A stretch of DNA of 64,000 nt from Planctomycetota bacterium. GTDB lineage: Bacteria; Planctomycetota; Phycisphaerae; Phycisphaerales; Phycisphaeraceae. The notes under the pieces are model-generated. The model was given only the letters and a program-made list of their open reading frames with translations. It searched no databases and was not told where the DNA came from. Position 1 is the stretch's first letter; each line of letters opens with the position of its first letter. The stretch is taken from assembly GCA_021413865.1 (NCBI GenBank), contig JAIOPN010000007.1, positions 1-64,000 of the forward strand, in the 5' to 3' direction. A program made the translations under genes and the position numbers. Of this stretch, positions 19,602 through 27,684 are shown one piece after another.

Positions 19602-20447
19602 ATGATCCTCGACGTCCACTCCCATGCGTGGCGGTTCCCCGACGATATGAGCGAAGACTTCCGCCGCCAGGCGACGCGCGGCAGGCCGGACGTGAAGCTC
19701 GACCTGCGCGTCACGCTGGCGGGTTATCGCAAGGGGTCACGCCCGGGCGTGAAGACGGTCGTCTTCGGCGGCAAGGCAAGGCTCAGCGGCGTCTGGGTCG
19801 ATGACCGCTACGTCGCGAGGTACGCCGCCCAGGACCCGAAACACCTGATCCCGTTCCTCTGCGTCGATCCGACGCAGGATGGCTGGCACAGGGAGATGCG
19901 CGACGGCCACGAAGAGCTGGGCATGCGAGGGATCAAGCTGCTGCCGATGTACGCGGGGTTTTACCCGCAGGATGAACGGCTCGACCCGTTGTGGCGCTAC
20001 GCCTCGCGCAAGGGGCTGCCCGTGCTGCTGCACACGGGGACGACGTTCGTCGCCCAGGCACCGCTGGATTGCACGATGCCGCGGCACCTGGACGTCGTCG
20101 CCACGCGATTCCCGGACGTGAAGATCATCCTCGCCCACATCGGTCATCCGTATGAGGGCGAGTGCATCGTCACCATCCGCAAACACGACAATCTCTTCGC
20201 CGACATCAGCGCCCTGCACTACCGGCCGTTCCAGTTCTACCAGTCGCTCATGCTCGCGCAGCAGTACGGCGTGTGGCACAAGATGCTCTTCGGCACCGAC
20301 TACCCCTTCACCACCGTCAACTCGACTATCGACGGCCTGCACAACCTCAACAAGATGCTCGAGGGCACCGCCCTCCCCCGCCTGGACACGACGCAGATCG
20401 ACAAGATGATCCACCGCGACTCGCTGACGCTGCTGGGGCTCAAGTAA
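19602..20447 (+). CDS. Amidohydrolase family protein
   Basis: A 281-residue TIM-barrel hydrolase with the N-terminal HxH (LDVHSHAWRF, H6 and H8), GIKLLPMYAGFYP, LLHTGTTF, ILAHIGHP and the final FGTDYPF aspartate. It starts 2 bp after the stop of the first DapA-family gene and ends 29 bp before the second. The trio is therefore very likely co-transcribed and works on one substrate, perhaps as a lactonase or decarboxylase next to keto-acid aldolases. The substrate is not known. Confidence 0.82.
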   Translation: MILDVHSHAWRFPDDMSEDFRRQATRGRPDVKLDLRVTLAGYRKGSRPGVKTVVFGGKARLSGVWVDDRYVARYAAQDPKHLIPFLCVDPTQDGWHREMRDGHEELGMRGIKLLPMYAGFYPQDERLDPLWRYASRKGLPVLLHTGTTFVAQAPLDCTMPRHLDVVATRFPDVKIILAHIGHPYEGECIVTIRKHDNLFADISALHYRPFQFYQSLMLAQQYGVWHKMLFGTDYPFTTVNSTIDGLHNLNKMLEGTALPRLDTTQIDKMIHRDSLTLLGLK

Positions 20448-20476
20448 TTTCCCAAACGAACAACCAAAGGACTCCG

Positions 20477-21436
20477 ATGCCCAAGATCACCAAGCTGACC
20501 CGCAAAAACCTGCACGGCGTCTGGTGCGCCCTGCTCACGCCCTGGACCGACCGCGACGAGCTCGACGCGAAGCGGTACGTCAAGGAGGTCCGCGCCTACA
20601 AGGGCACGGGCGTCAACGGCATCTACACCGGCGGAACGACCGGCGAGTTCTACGCCCAGGACGACGCCACCTATGAGCGGATCACGAAGATCACCTGTGA
20701 CGAGGCGCACGCGATCGGCGTGCCGGTGCAGATCGGCTGCTCGGCGCTGAGCACGCGCACGACGATCGGGCGCATGAAGGTCGCCCACAAGGCCGGCGCG
20801 GACGCCTACCAGATCGCGATCCCCTTCTGGCTGACACTGCTCGATGATGAGCTGACGCGCTTCGTGCGCGAGATCGGCGACGCGGCGCAGGGCACGCCGA
20901 TCATTCTTTATCTCACCGGGCGATCCAAGCGGAAGATCGCCGCGCCGCTCTTCGGCGAGATCGCGGCGAAGGTGCCGGCCTTCATCGGGACCAAGGACAC
21001 GGGCGCAACCCCCGACGAGGTGAAGGCGATGCTCGCCGTCGCGCCGGACATCGCGATCTTTGGCGGCGAGGATTTCTGCACGCGCATGCCGGTGGGCGGG
21101 CGCGGCGGGTATTGCTCGGTCTCGGGCTTCAACACCCGGCTCGTGGTGGACCTGTACAGGCTGTGCGCCGCCGGGCGGTACTCGGAGGCCCGGCCGATCC
21201 ACGACGCGATCCAGCGAATGCACAAGGAGGTCTGGCACCCGCCCTACATCGACGAGGGGTTCATGGACTCGGCGCTGGACCGTGTGCAGCGCACGGCAGG
21301 TGGAGTGGACGTGGGCCTGCGGTGCCAGTCGCCGTATCGGTCGTGCAGCGAGAAACACCTGCGCGGGTATCTGAAGTGGTGGAAGGCGAATTACCCGCAA
21401 TACATGCCGGGGAAATATAAGGGCGCGACGGCGTGA
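20477..21436 (+). CDS. Dihydrodipicolinate synthase (DapA) family aldolase 2
   Basis: A 319-residue class I aldolase with GVNGIYTGGTTGEFYAQDD, the Schiff-base lysine in FIGTKDTGATPDE (K173), the proton-relay tyrosine in IILYLTGR, and a C-terminal extension rich in aromatic residues (LKWWKANYPQYMPGKY). The GTTGEF phosphate/carboxylate-binding loop is intact, unlike in the first DapA gene. The role is probably a keto-deoxy-sugar-acid or related aldolase. The two DapA genes are only distantly similar, so they are not a recent duplication. Confidence 0.85.
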   Translation: MPKITKLTRKNLHGVWCALLTPWTDRDELDAKRYVKEVRAYKGTGVNGIYTGGTTGEFYAQDDATYERITKITCDEAHAIGVPVQIGCSALSTRTTIGRMKVAHKAGADAYQIAIPFWLTLLDDELTRFVREIGDAAQGTPIILYLTGRSKRKIAAPLFGEIAAKVPAFIGTKDTGATPDEVKAMLAVAPDIAIFGGEDFCTRMPVGGRGGYCSVSGFNTRLVVDLYRLCAAGRYSEARPIHDAIQRMHKEVWHPPYIDEGFMDSALDRVQRTAGGVDVGLRCQSPYRSCSEKHLRGYLKWWKANYPQYMPGKYKGATA

Positions 21437-21460
21437 CGCGTCGCAGCGGAAGGTTTCGTT

Positions 21461-21745
21461 TTATTCTTCGTCGAACTTGCGGTCGATCAGCGCCCGCAGG
21501 GCCTGGATGGCCTGCGGGGCGTCGGGGCCCTGGGCGACGATCTGGAGTTGCGTGCCCTGCGTGGCGGCGAGCATCATCATCTGCATGATGCTCTTGCCGT
21601 CCACGGTCTGGTCGCCTTTTTTCACGAGGACCTGGGAGACGAATGTGTTGGCGATGTCAACGAAGGACATGGCCGGCCGGGCGTGGAGGCCCAGTCGGTT
21701 CTTGATGGTGACTTCGGACGAGATGGATTCGCCGGTCGTGGGCAT
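21461..21745 (-). CDS. ptsH: HPr family phosphocarrier protein
   Basis: A 94-residue HPr. The phosphorylated histidine is in RLGLHARPAMSFVD (H21), and the regulatory serine region is GKSIMQMMMLAATQG (S52), suggesting it can be both a phosphocarrier and a target of HPr kinase. It lies 54 bp downstream of ptsN and downstream of hpf, in the arrangement of the nitrogen-type regulatory PTS. No EI or sugar-specific EIIB/EIIC gene is in the window, so regulation rather than sugar uptake is likely. Confidence 0.9.
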   Translation of the reverse strand: MPTTGESISSEVTIKNRLGLHARPAMSFVDIANTFVSQVLVKKGDQTVDGKSIMQMMMLAATQGTQLQIVAQGPDAPQAIQALRALIDRKFDEE

Positions 21746-21799
21746 GGATGCTCGGGGTGGTCGGCGGGATCAAGCGTGCGTGCGACTCGGGGGCGGGGG

Positions 21800-22276
21800 T
21801 CAGCCCTGGATCTGCTGGCTGTCGGCGTCCTGGATCAGGTCCAGGACCGCCTCGACCGTGGCCGCCTGGCGCAGGAAGCGGCGGAAGGTGTCCTTCTGGA
21901 GATTGGAAAAAATATTCTCCATGGCGTGCAGGTGGTCGTCGGGCTTGTTCTTGGGCGAGAGCAGGAGGAAGACGCTGTACACGGGCGCCTTGTCGAGAGC
22001 GTTGAAGTCCACGCCCGCGGCGCTACAGCCGATGGCGGCGGCCATGCCCTTGATCTTGTCGTGCTTGACGTGGGGGACGGCCACGCCCTTGCCGAAACCC
22101 GTCGATCCATGCTTCTCACGGTCGAGGATGAGCTTGATAAGCTCGTCCTTGATGGCGCGAGGGGCGGCGCCGGCCTCGATCAACGCATCGACCAGCTCAC
22201 GGATCACCGTGTCGCGGTCAACGCCCTTGAGCTGGGCCACGATGGCTTTTTCAACGACGAAGTCCTGCAGCTTCAT
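21800..22276 (-). CDS. ptsN: PTS EIIA-Ntr family protein
   Basis: A 158-residue mannitol/fructose-type EIIA domain. The phosphorylated histidine is in GFGKGVAVPHVKHDKIKG (H69), with STGFG before it. The start MKLQDFVVEKAIVAQLKG is typical. It is the middle gene of hpf-ptsN-ptsH and would relay phosphate from HPr to regulate other processes such as K+ transport or stress responses. No transporter domain is attached. Confidence 0.9.
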   Translation of the reverse strand: MKLQDFVVEKAIVAQLKGVDRDTVIRELVDALIEAGAAPRAIKDELIKLILDREKHGSTGFGKGVAVPHVKHDKIKGMAAAIGCSAAGVDFNALDKAPVYSVFLLLSPKNKPDDHLHAMENIFSNLQKDTFRRFLRQAATVEAVLDLIQDADSQQIQG

Positions 22277-22333
22277 GTTCGGCTTCTCTCACGGGCACGG
22301 CGTTCTCTGCGGGGCGTACGCGGCCGCGCCGGA

Positions 22334-22651
22334 TCAGCCGGACATCGACGTCTTGCCTTTGCGGTGGCGTGTGCGTTCCTTGTGGTCGGTCAACTGGCGC
22401 TCGAGCTTGTCCACGACGGTATCGATGCAGCCGTACAGGTCCGGGCCGTTCGATTTGCCGACGAAGCGGTCCACCCGCTCGGCCTCGACGATGATCTCGA
22501 CCTCGAAGTTCTGGTGGTCGTGCCTGCCGGCGATCACGTGGATCAACTGCACGCGGTCGAAATAGCGCGGCAGCTTGCCGACCTTCTCGGTTGCGTACTG
22601 CTTGATCGCCGCGGTGATCTCAATGCTGCGCCCGGTGACGGTGATTTCCAT
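22334..22651 (-). CDS. hpf: Ribosome hibernation-promoting factor / RaiA family
   Basis: A 105-residue short-type HPF: MEITVTGRSIEITAAIKQYA, VGKLPRYFDRV, FEVEIIVEAERVD and YGCIDTVVDKLERQLTDHKER. It binds the ribosome in stationary phase to silence it. The start is set at 22651 (preceded by GGAG) rather than the longer frame to 22786, which is Arg-rich, unconserved and covers the leader. It lacks the C-terminal dimerisation domain of long HPF, so any 100S dimer would need another factor. First gene of hpf-ptsN-ptsH. Confidence 0.92.
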   Translation of the reverse strand: MEITVTGRSIEITAAIKQYATEKVGKLPRYFDRVQLIHVIAGRHDHQNFEVEIIVEAERVDRFVGKSNGPDLYGCIDTVVDKLERQLTDHKERTRHRKGKTSMSG

Positions 22652-22753
22652 GTATCGCTCCGGGCGGTCGCCCCGCCCTTTTCTTGATGCGTCCCGCGGT
22701 TTGCAACGAGCGGTGCGCCGCTTTCTCCGCGTCTCCGTACGCTCTGAACAGTA

Positions 22754-22782
22754 AGAATAGGTCTTCCGCACACTAGCGTCAA
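22754..22782 (-). promoter_or_regulatory. Sigma70-type promoter of hpf-ptsN-ptsH
   Basis: On the minus strand TTGACG (22777-22782) and TATTCT (22754-22759) are separated by exactly 17 bp. Transcription would start near 22747, giving a leader of about 95 nucleotides before hpf. The -35 overlaps the stop codon of the upstream heparinase-like gene. Confidence 0.65.
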
Positions 22783-24809
22783 TCAACGATCGTCTCGCCG
22801 CGTGCTTTGCCTAACAGAGCCCGCAGCCGGGCGTCGCACGCCCCGCCTCGGAATGTTACGCCCGCCCTCTTCTCGGGGTTCAGCACGAAGATGTCCCGCC
22901 CCGCCGGCGTCGTCACCTCGAACGCCTCCGCCCGCCACTCCACGCCCCCCTGGAGCGTCAGCGGCTTCACCACCACCGCCGGAGCCAGGCCCTTCCCCTG
23001 GTACGGCACCAGCGCCGCCGCGAAACCCGGCACGCCGGGCCCGGCGGGGTTCCGCCACGTCCGCGCCCGCAGCGAGTACCAATCGACGGGATCATGGCGG
23101 TAGCCCGAGGTCTTGTCGAAGTCGGATGCGTAGTAATCGACCCCGGCCTCAAAGCGTTTGATGCTCTGTGGCCGCGCCCACGCCAGCACGCAGGAGGACT
23201 TGTTCACCGTCGTCGTCGCCAGGCCGGGGCGGAGGATGCGGAACTTGCCCGGCGAGTGCCAGTACACCGACGTGGCCCGGTTGAAACTGTCGCCCTCCTC
23301 GGGCTTCACGGAGTCGAGCACGAGCAGGTAACCGGGGTTCTTCACGAAAACGATCGTCCGCCGGACGACCATGTCGGCGCCGCCGTGGTAGGTCCGCCAC
23401 CCCTCCTGCGGCGCGACGGACCGGTAAGCGCGGTGGATAGCGGAGAAATAATCGAGGCGCTCGTCGCTGTGCCAGTGGACCTCCTCGCCGAGGATGGCGC
23501 GGCAGTCGTAGAAGAAATGGTCCACGAGGAGCTGGTTCTGGTTTTCCGGGCTGCGCCAGCCGATGTCGAGCGGGCCCTCGTAGGGGCCGTAGCGCGGCGG
23601 CTTTTCGAGGAGCGTCTCGCCCAACGACCAGAAGTTCATCGAGAGCAGGTCCTGGTGCGAGTGCCAGCCGGCGAAGTCGCCGAAGCTGACGTTGGCGAAG
23701 GCGGAGTCGTCCCGCGCGCCGTTGCGCATGACGGCGACGCCGACGCCCTGCATGAGGTAAGACTTCGTGCGGTCCACGCCCATGTCGCGCGGCGTGCCGG
23801 GCGGGAAGACGCGCTCCCGCTGGTCGAGGATGTGGCCGCCGAACCCCAGGCCCTCGTCGCCGAAGCCGGGGTATCGGTCCTTGGGGCCGAGGGTGTAGGC
23901 GTAGAGGCGGTAGGCGCGTTGCAGGCCTTCGAGGTAGTGCTTTTCACGGCGGTGCAGGCCGCCGGTGCGCATGGCGAACTCGTAGTTGTCGGTGTGGCGG
24001 TGCAGCGTGTGCGAGCCGTAGCCCCAGTTGCGCTCGGCGTGTCCGCCATCGGGGAAGAAGCTGCGGTCCCAGTCGGTGTCGAGGTTGGCCAGCGCCATCT
24101 CCTCCCATCCGTCGGCCTGGGTGAATTCGGTCATGGTCCGCGCCATGCGGAACAGGCCGTAGCACGCGGCGGTGAAGATGTTGTGCACGATGTAGCGGCG
24201 AAGCTCGGGCTCGAGCTTCCGGCCGATCGCCATCGTGAGCTTGAGCAGCGCCTCGCACTGCTCGACCGGCGCGGGGCCGGTGTGGATCAACGCCATATAG
24301 AAACGCCACAGGCTCGTCACCTGATCGAAGCAGCCTAGTTGGGAGCCGATCGGGTAGCCGTAGGTCTTGGTCTGCCGGTAACGGTCGGCGTAAAACGCGT
24401 CGATGTTGCGGATCAGGTAGCGGCGGGCGGCGGCGTTGCCGGAGCGGACCAGTTCATAGGAGGGGTTGCGCAATTCGGCGAGGAAGTCGTGCGTGGTCTC
24501 CAGCGTCGCCATCGCCTTGGACGGCGTGAGCTTGCGGAGCTGCGCGGGCGTCATGGGTTTTTGCTTTTTCGCCTCGTCACGGAGCCAGCCCCACTCCCGG
24601 GCGCGGGCGAGCTTGTGGAACTCGGCGAGGCGGAGGTAGGCAGCCTCTTTCGAGCCGTCGAGGCCGAGCCTGATCGCGTCGATGAGCGCGGCCGCGGCGT
24701 CGGCGGGCGTCCCCTTGGGGACATGGAGGTGCGACCAGAAATCGGTCTCGGAAATGGTGTACACGCCCACGGGGTCAATCGGGGCGGGTGGGGCGGTTGT
24801 TGTGGACAC
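22779..24809 (-). CDS. Heparinase II/III-like protein
   Basis: A 676-residue protein with the alpha-toroid N-terminal half (many aromatic helices, for example GCFDQVTSLWRFYMALIH) and a beta-sandwich C-terminal half. The conserved polysaccharide-lyase region ANVSFGDFAGWHSHQDLLS (about 400-420) and VRRTIVFVKNPGYLLVLDSV match the heparinase II/III family, which cleave uronate-containing polysaccharides by beta-elimination. No classical signal peptide is present, so either it is cytoplasmic or the start is wrong; GTG at 24809 is supported by GGAGG 5 bp upstream. Its substrate could be alginate, heparan-like or other uronate polymers. Confidence 0.72.
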   Translation of the reverse strand: MSTTTAPPAPIDPVGVYTISETDFWSHLHVPKGTPADAAAALIDAIRLGLDGSKEAAYLRLAEFHKLARAREWGWLRDEAKKQKPMTPAQLRKLTPSKAMATLETTHDFLAELRNPSYELVRSGNAAARRYLIRNIDAFYADRYRQTKTYGYPIGSQLGCFDQVTSLWRFYMALIHTGPAPVEQCEALLKLTMAIGRKLEPELRRYIVHNIFTAACYGLFRMARTMTEFTQADGWEEMALANLDTDWDRSFFPDGGHAERNWGYGSHTLHRHTDNYEFAMRTGGLHRREKHYLEGLQRAYRLYAYTLGPKDRYPGFGDEGLGFGGHILDQRERVFPPGTPRDMGVDRTKSYLMQGVGVAVMRNGARDDSAFANVSFGDFAGWHSHQDLLSMNFWSLGETLLEKPPRYGPYEGPLDIGWRSPENQNQLLVDHFFYDCRAILGEEVHWHSDERLDYFSAIHRAYRSVAPQEGWRTYHGGADMVVRRTIVFVKNPGYLLVLDSVKPEEGDSFNRATSVYWHSPGKFRILRPGLATTTVNKSSCVLAWARPQSIKRFEAGVDYYASDFDKTSGYRHDPVDWYSLRARTWRNPAGPGVPGFAAALVPYQGKGLAPAVVVKPLTLQGGVEWRAEAFEVTTPAGRDIFVLNPEKRAGVTFRGGACDARLRALLGKARGETIVD

Positions 24810-24867
24810 GGTCGCCTCCGGGGAGGTATTGGATTATGCGTAGAGGATACAGGATGATGTGCGGCCG

Positions 24868-24948
24868 TTTCGCGGGTGACCCGGAGGGTCCCTCTGGTTC
24901 GAGTCTCCCACAAAGAGCGTCGCTCCGCGACAGCCGCTAAACATCAGA
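24868..24948. repeat. GC-rich repeat-like segment upstream of the aldo/keto reductase gene
   Basis: The stretch begins CGCGGGTGACCCGGAGGGTC and ends in GCCGCTAA. It resembles in plan the TTAGCGGG...CCCGCTAA hairpin at 55617-55657. It is degenerate, and the relation is only by eye. Confidence 0.3.
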
Positions 24949-24962
24949 TCATCGGAAATACC

Positions 24963-26018
24963 ATGACCTACACCCCCGCCGCCGACCGTTACGGCCCGTT
25001 CCCCAACCAGGCCGACAAACCCGCCTCCGCGCCGCGCTCCCCCTACCGCCGCTGCGGGCGGTCGGGGCTTTTCCTGCCGCAGCTGAGCCTCGGCCTGTGG
25101 CACAACTTCGGCGCGCCGGGGCCTGCGGGCATCTCCGATGAACGCGAGTTCCACGAGAACGCGCGGCAGATGTGCTTCACCGCCCTGGACAACGGCGTCA
25201 CCCACTTCGACCTGGCGAACAACTACGGCCCGCCGCCCGGCGCTGCCGAAACTCGCTTCGGCAAAATCCTCAAGGAGATGCCGCGCGACGAGATGGTCGT
25301 CGCCACCAAGGCCGGCTGGACCATGTGGCCCGGGCCCTACGGCGACTTCGGCTCACGCAAGTACCTCATCGCCTCGCTCGACCAGTCGCTCAGGCGCATG
25401 GACATGGAATACGTGGACATCTTCTACCACCACCGCCCCGACCCCGGCGGCACGCCCATCGAAGAGACCATGGCCGCGCTGGAGCACATCGTCCGCACCG
25501 GCAAGGCGCTCTACGTCGGCATCTCCTCCTACTCCGGCAAGCAGACGCACGACGCCTGCCGCGCGATGGCAAAGCTCGGCGGGCCGCCGCTGCTCATCCA
25601 CCAGGCGTACTACAACATGCTCGGCCGGGGGATCGAGACCGATCTGCTGCCAGTCACCGCGGCCCAGGAGATGGGCGTCATCGCCTTCTGCCCGTTGGCA
25701 CAGGGCCAACTGACCGACCGCTACCTCAAGGGCATCCCGAAAGATTCCCGCGCCGGCTCCGACCCGCGCTTCCTCAAGCCCCAGAACATCAACGACGCCC
25801 TGCTCGCCAAGGTGGGCAAACTCAACGACCACGCCAGGCAGCGTGGCCAGTCACTCGCCCAGATGGCGCTGGCGTGGACCGTCCGCAACCCCACCGTCAC
25901 CAGCGCCCTGATCGGCGCAAGCCGGCCGGCGCAGATCGTCGAGAACATCAAAGCGTTTACAAACACCGCCTTCACCGCCGAGGAGCTGAAGCTCCTCGAC
26001 GCCATCCTGGCGGGGTGA
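24963..26018 (+). CDS. Aldo/keto reductase (L-glyceraldehyde 3-phosphate reductase-like)
   Basis: A 351-residue NADPH-dependent reductase barrel. Visible features are SPYRRCGRSGLFLPQLSLGLWHNFG, the catalytic aspartate and tyrosine in THFDLANNYGPPPGAAE, the lysine in VVATKAGWTMWPGPYG, and DMEYVDIFYHHRPDP. The cofactor-binding C-terminal tail is TSALIGASRPAQIVENI. The closest familiar relatives are YghZ-type enzymes. The substrate is an aldehyde or keto sugar. It precedes the PhyH cluster in the same direction and ends about 90 bp before the first PhyH start, so it may belong to that transcription unit. Confidence 0.88.
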   Translation: MTYTPAADRYGPFPNQADKPASAPRSPYRRCGRSGLFLPQLSLGLWHNFGAPGPAGISDEREFHENARQMCFTALDNGVTHFDLANNYGPPPGAAETRFGKILKEMPRDEMVVATKAGWTMWPGPYGDFGSRKYLIASLDQSLRRMDMEYVDIFYHHRPDPGGTPIEETMAALEHIVRTGKALYVGISSYSGKQTHDACRAMAKLGGPPLLIHQAYYNMLGRGIETDLLPVTAAQEMGVIAFCPLAQGQLTDRYLKGIPKDSRAGSDPRFLKPQNINDALLAKVGKLNDHARQRGQSLAQMALAWTVRNPTVTSALIGASRPAQIVENIKAFTNTAFTAEELKLLDAILAG

Positions 26019-26054
26019 AAAAGCCCCTTGTTTCGATATAGAATGTCCGTCTTG

Positions 26055-26071
26055 GCGGGAGGCCCGGAGGG
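26055..26071. repeat. 17-bp repeat copy GCGGGAGGCCCGGAGGG
   Basis: Identical to 55620-55636. Here it lies in the leader of the first PhyH gene and would encode low-complexity sequence if the gene began upstream. This supports the later GTG start. Confidence 0.6.
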
Positions 26072-26108
26072 GGCGCCGCCAACTCCCCCACCCACGAGAG
26101 AAACCGCC

Positions 26109-27635
26109 GTGATATCGACCGCAGCCGAGCCCGCCGTTCGTTTGTTCAACGATGAGCAGATGCGTCAGTTCGTCACCCACGGGTACATGGCGCTCAAGTG
26201 CACCCTCCCGCGTGAGGTGCACGAGACGATCTACAAGAAGTTCGACGAGCTGACGCTCGCCAACGGGCATGTGGGCAACAACATCCTGCCCTCCGTGCCC
26301 GAGTTGCAGATGGTGTACGACGACCCCGTAATCCGCGGCGCGCTCACGAGCGTGCTGGGCGAGGGGTACGTCATGCACCAGCACCGCTACATCCACCCAA
26401 ACCTGCCCGGCAGCCAGGGCGGCGGCTGGCATAAGGACAGCTACTGGGGCTACACGCGCAAGGTCCGCAACCACCGGCCGTGGTGGGCGATGATCATGTA
26501 CTACCCCCAGGACACACCCCTGGAGCTGGGCCCGACGGGCGTGCTCAAGGGACGGCAGCACCACATGACCCTCGCCAAGGGCGACCTCGATGGCGCGCTC
26601 CCCGTCACCGGTGAGGCGGGCACGTTCTTTATCATCCACTACGACATCTGGCACGCCGCCAACGCCAACAAGACGCAGAACCGTCGGTACATGTCGAAGT
26701 TCGAGTTCTGCCGGATGGAGTCACCCGAGGCGCTGGGCGGGCCCGCGTGGGACTGCAAGGACCGCGCGTGGCACGACCCGGACGTCTCCGACCTGCCGTG
26801 GAAGCACTGCGCTCAGTGGCGACGCGTCTGGGACTGGGCGGCGGGCAACAAGGCGGGCACGTCCGCCGGCCCCGCGCCGACGCAGCCCCTCGCGGAACTG
26901 ATCGCGCAGCTCGGTGACGCCGAGCCGCACCGCCGCAGCGAGGCCGCGGACATGATCGGCCTGATCGGGTCGGACGCGGGCAAGGCAGTCCGCAAACTCA
27001 TCGAATTGCTCGGCGACAGCTCCGACCCCGTCGGCATCAACGCCGCGTATGCGCTGGCGTCGATCGGGCGAAAGTCCGTCAAGCCGTTGATCGACGCGCT
27101 CGCTTCCGAAAGCGAACCCACACGCCGTTATGCCATGTACGCGCTGGGCGCGATGGGCACGCCGGCCGCGTCGGCGGTGCTGGATGCGACAACGTCCGCC
27201 AAATCCACCGTCCGCGCCGCAAGCGCGTTCATCCTCGGCGAGTTGCCCGGCGGCAAGGGCAAGGTCACGCCGGCGCTGGCGAAGCTGGCGGCGGACGAGG
27301 ACGTTCTCACGCGGCACTGGGCGGTTGAGGCGTTGGGCCTGCGCGGCAAGGCCAGCACCGAGGCCGTGCCCGTGCTGATCGACCGTCTCGCGGACGCCGA
27401 TGTGGACATTGCTTTCTCCACCGCGATCGCGTTGGCACGGATCGGCCCGGCCGCGAAGGAGGCGGTGCCCTCGCTGGCCAAGTGCCTCGCCGCCGAGAAC
27501 CGCTACGTCCGCGGCCACGCACTCGAAGCGCTCCACCGCATCGGCACCCACGAGGCGATCGAGACCGCGATGCACTACCTCAAATACAACCGCTGGTGCC
27601 ACACCACCACCCCCGCCAACCCGTTCTTCCCGTAA
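26109..27635 (+). CDS. Phytanoyl-CoA dioxygenase family protein fused to HEAT-like repeats (PhyH 1)
   Basis: A 508-residue protein. Residues about 10-250 are an Fe(II)/2-oxoglutarate oxygenase of the PhyH family with the canonical HxD iron motif GGGWHKDSYWG (H108, D110) and the distal histidine in HYDIWHAANANKTQNRRY. Residues about 270-490 are short alpha-helical HEAT/PBS-like repeats (SEAADMIGLIGSDAGKAV, RRYAMYALGAMG, RHWAVEALGLRG, VRGHALEALHRIG). Start at GTG 26109 is chosen because upstream codons fall in a repeat. It heads a run of five PhyH genes but differs from the other four in the iron site. Substrate unknown; a small molecule bound via the repeats is possible. Confidence 0.75.
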   Translation: MISTAAEPAVRLFNDEQMRQFVTHGYMALKCTLPREVHETIYKKFDELTLANGHVGNNILPSVPELQMVYDDPVIRGALTSVLGEGYVMHQHRYIHPNLPGSQGGGWHKDSYWGYTRKVRNHRPWWAMIMYYPQDTPLELGPTGVLKGRQHHMTLAKGDLDGALPVTGEAGTFFIIHYDIWHAANANKTQNRRYMSKFEFCRMESPEALGGPAWDCKDRAWHDPDVSDLPWKHCAQWRRVWDWAAGNKAGTSAGPAPTQPLAELIAQLGDAEPHRRSEAADMIGLIGSDAGKAVRKLIELLGDSSDPVGINAAYALASIGRKSVKPLIDALASESEPTRRYAMYALGAMGTPAASAVLDATTSAKSTVRAASAFILGELPGGKGKVTPALAKLAADEDVLTRHWAVEALGLRGKASTEAVPVLIDRLADADVDIAFSTAIALARIGPAAKEAVPSLAKCLAAENRYVRGHALEALHRIGTHEAIETAMHYLKYNRWCHTTTPANPFFP

Positions 27636-27684
27636 GCCCGTGACAATCCCGCCCACACCCCGCGCACTCACCCACAGGGAATCT

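Noticed and set aside
22652-22786. Longer hpf start giving an Arg-rich N-terminal extension
   Set aside because: The extension overlaps the promoter at 22754-22782 and has no relatives; the shorter start has a good ribosome-binding site.
24880-24910. A tRNA-like T-arm (GGTTCGAGTC) upstream of the aldo/keto reductase gene
   Set aside because: The flanking bases do not form a 5-bp T-stem and no acceptor, D or anticodon arm can be built around it. It is part of a GC-rich repeat-like segment.
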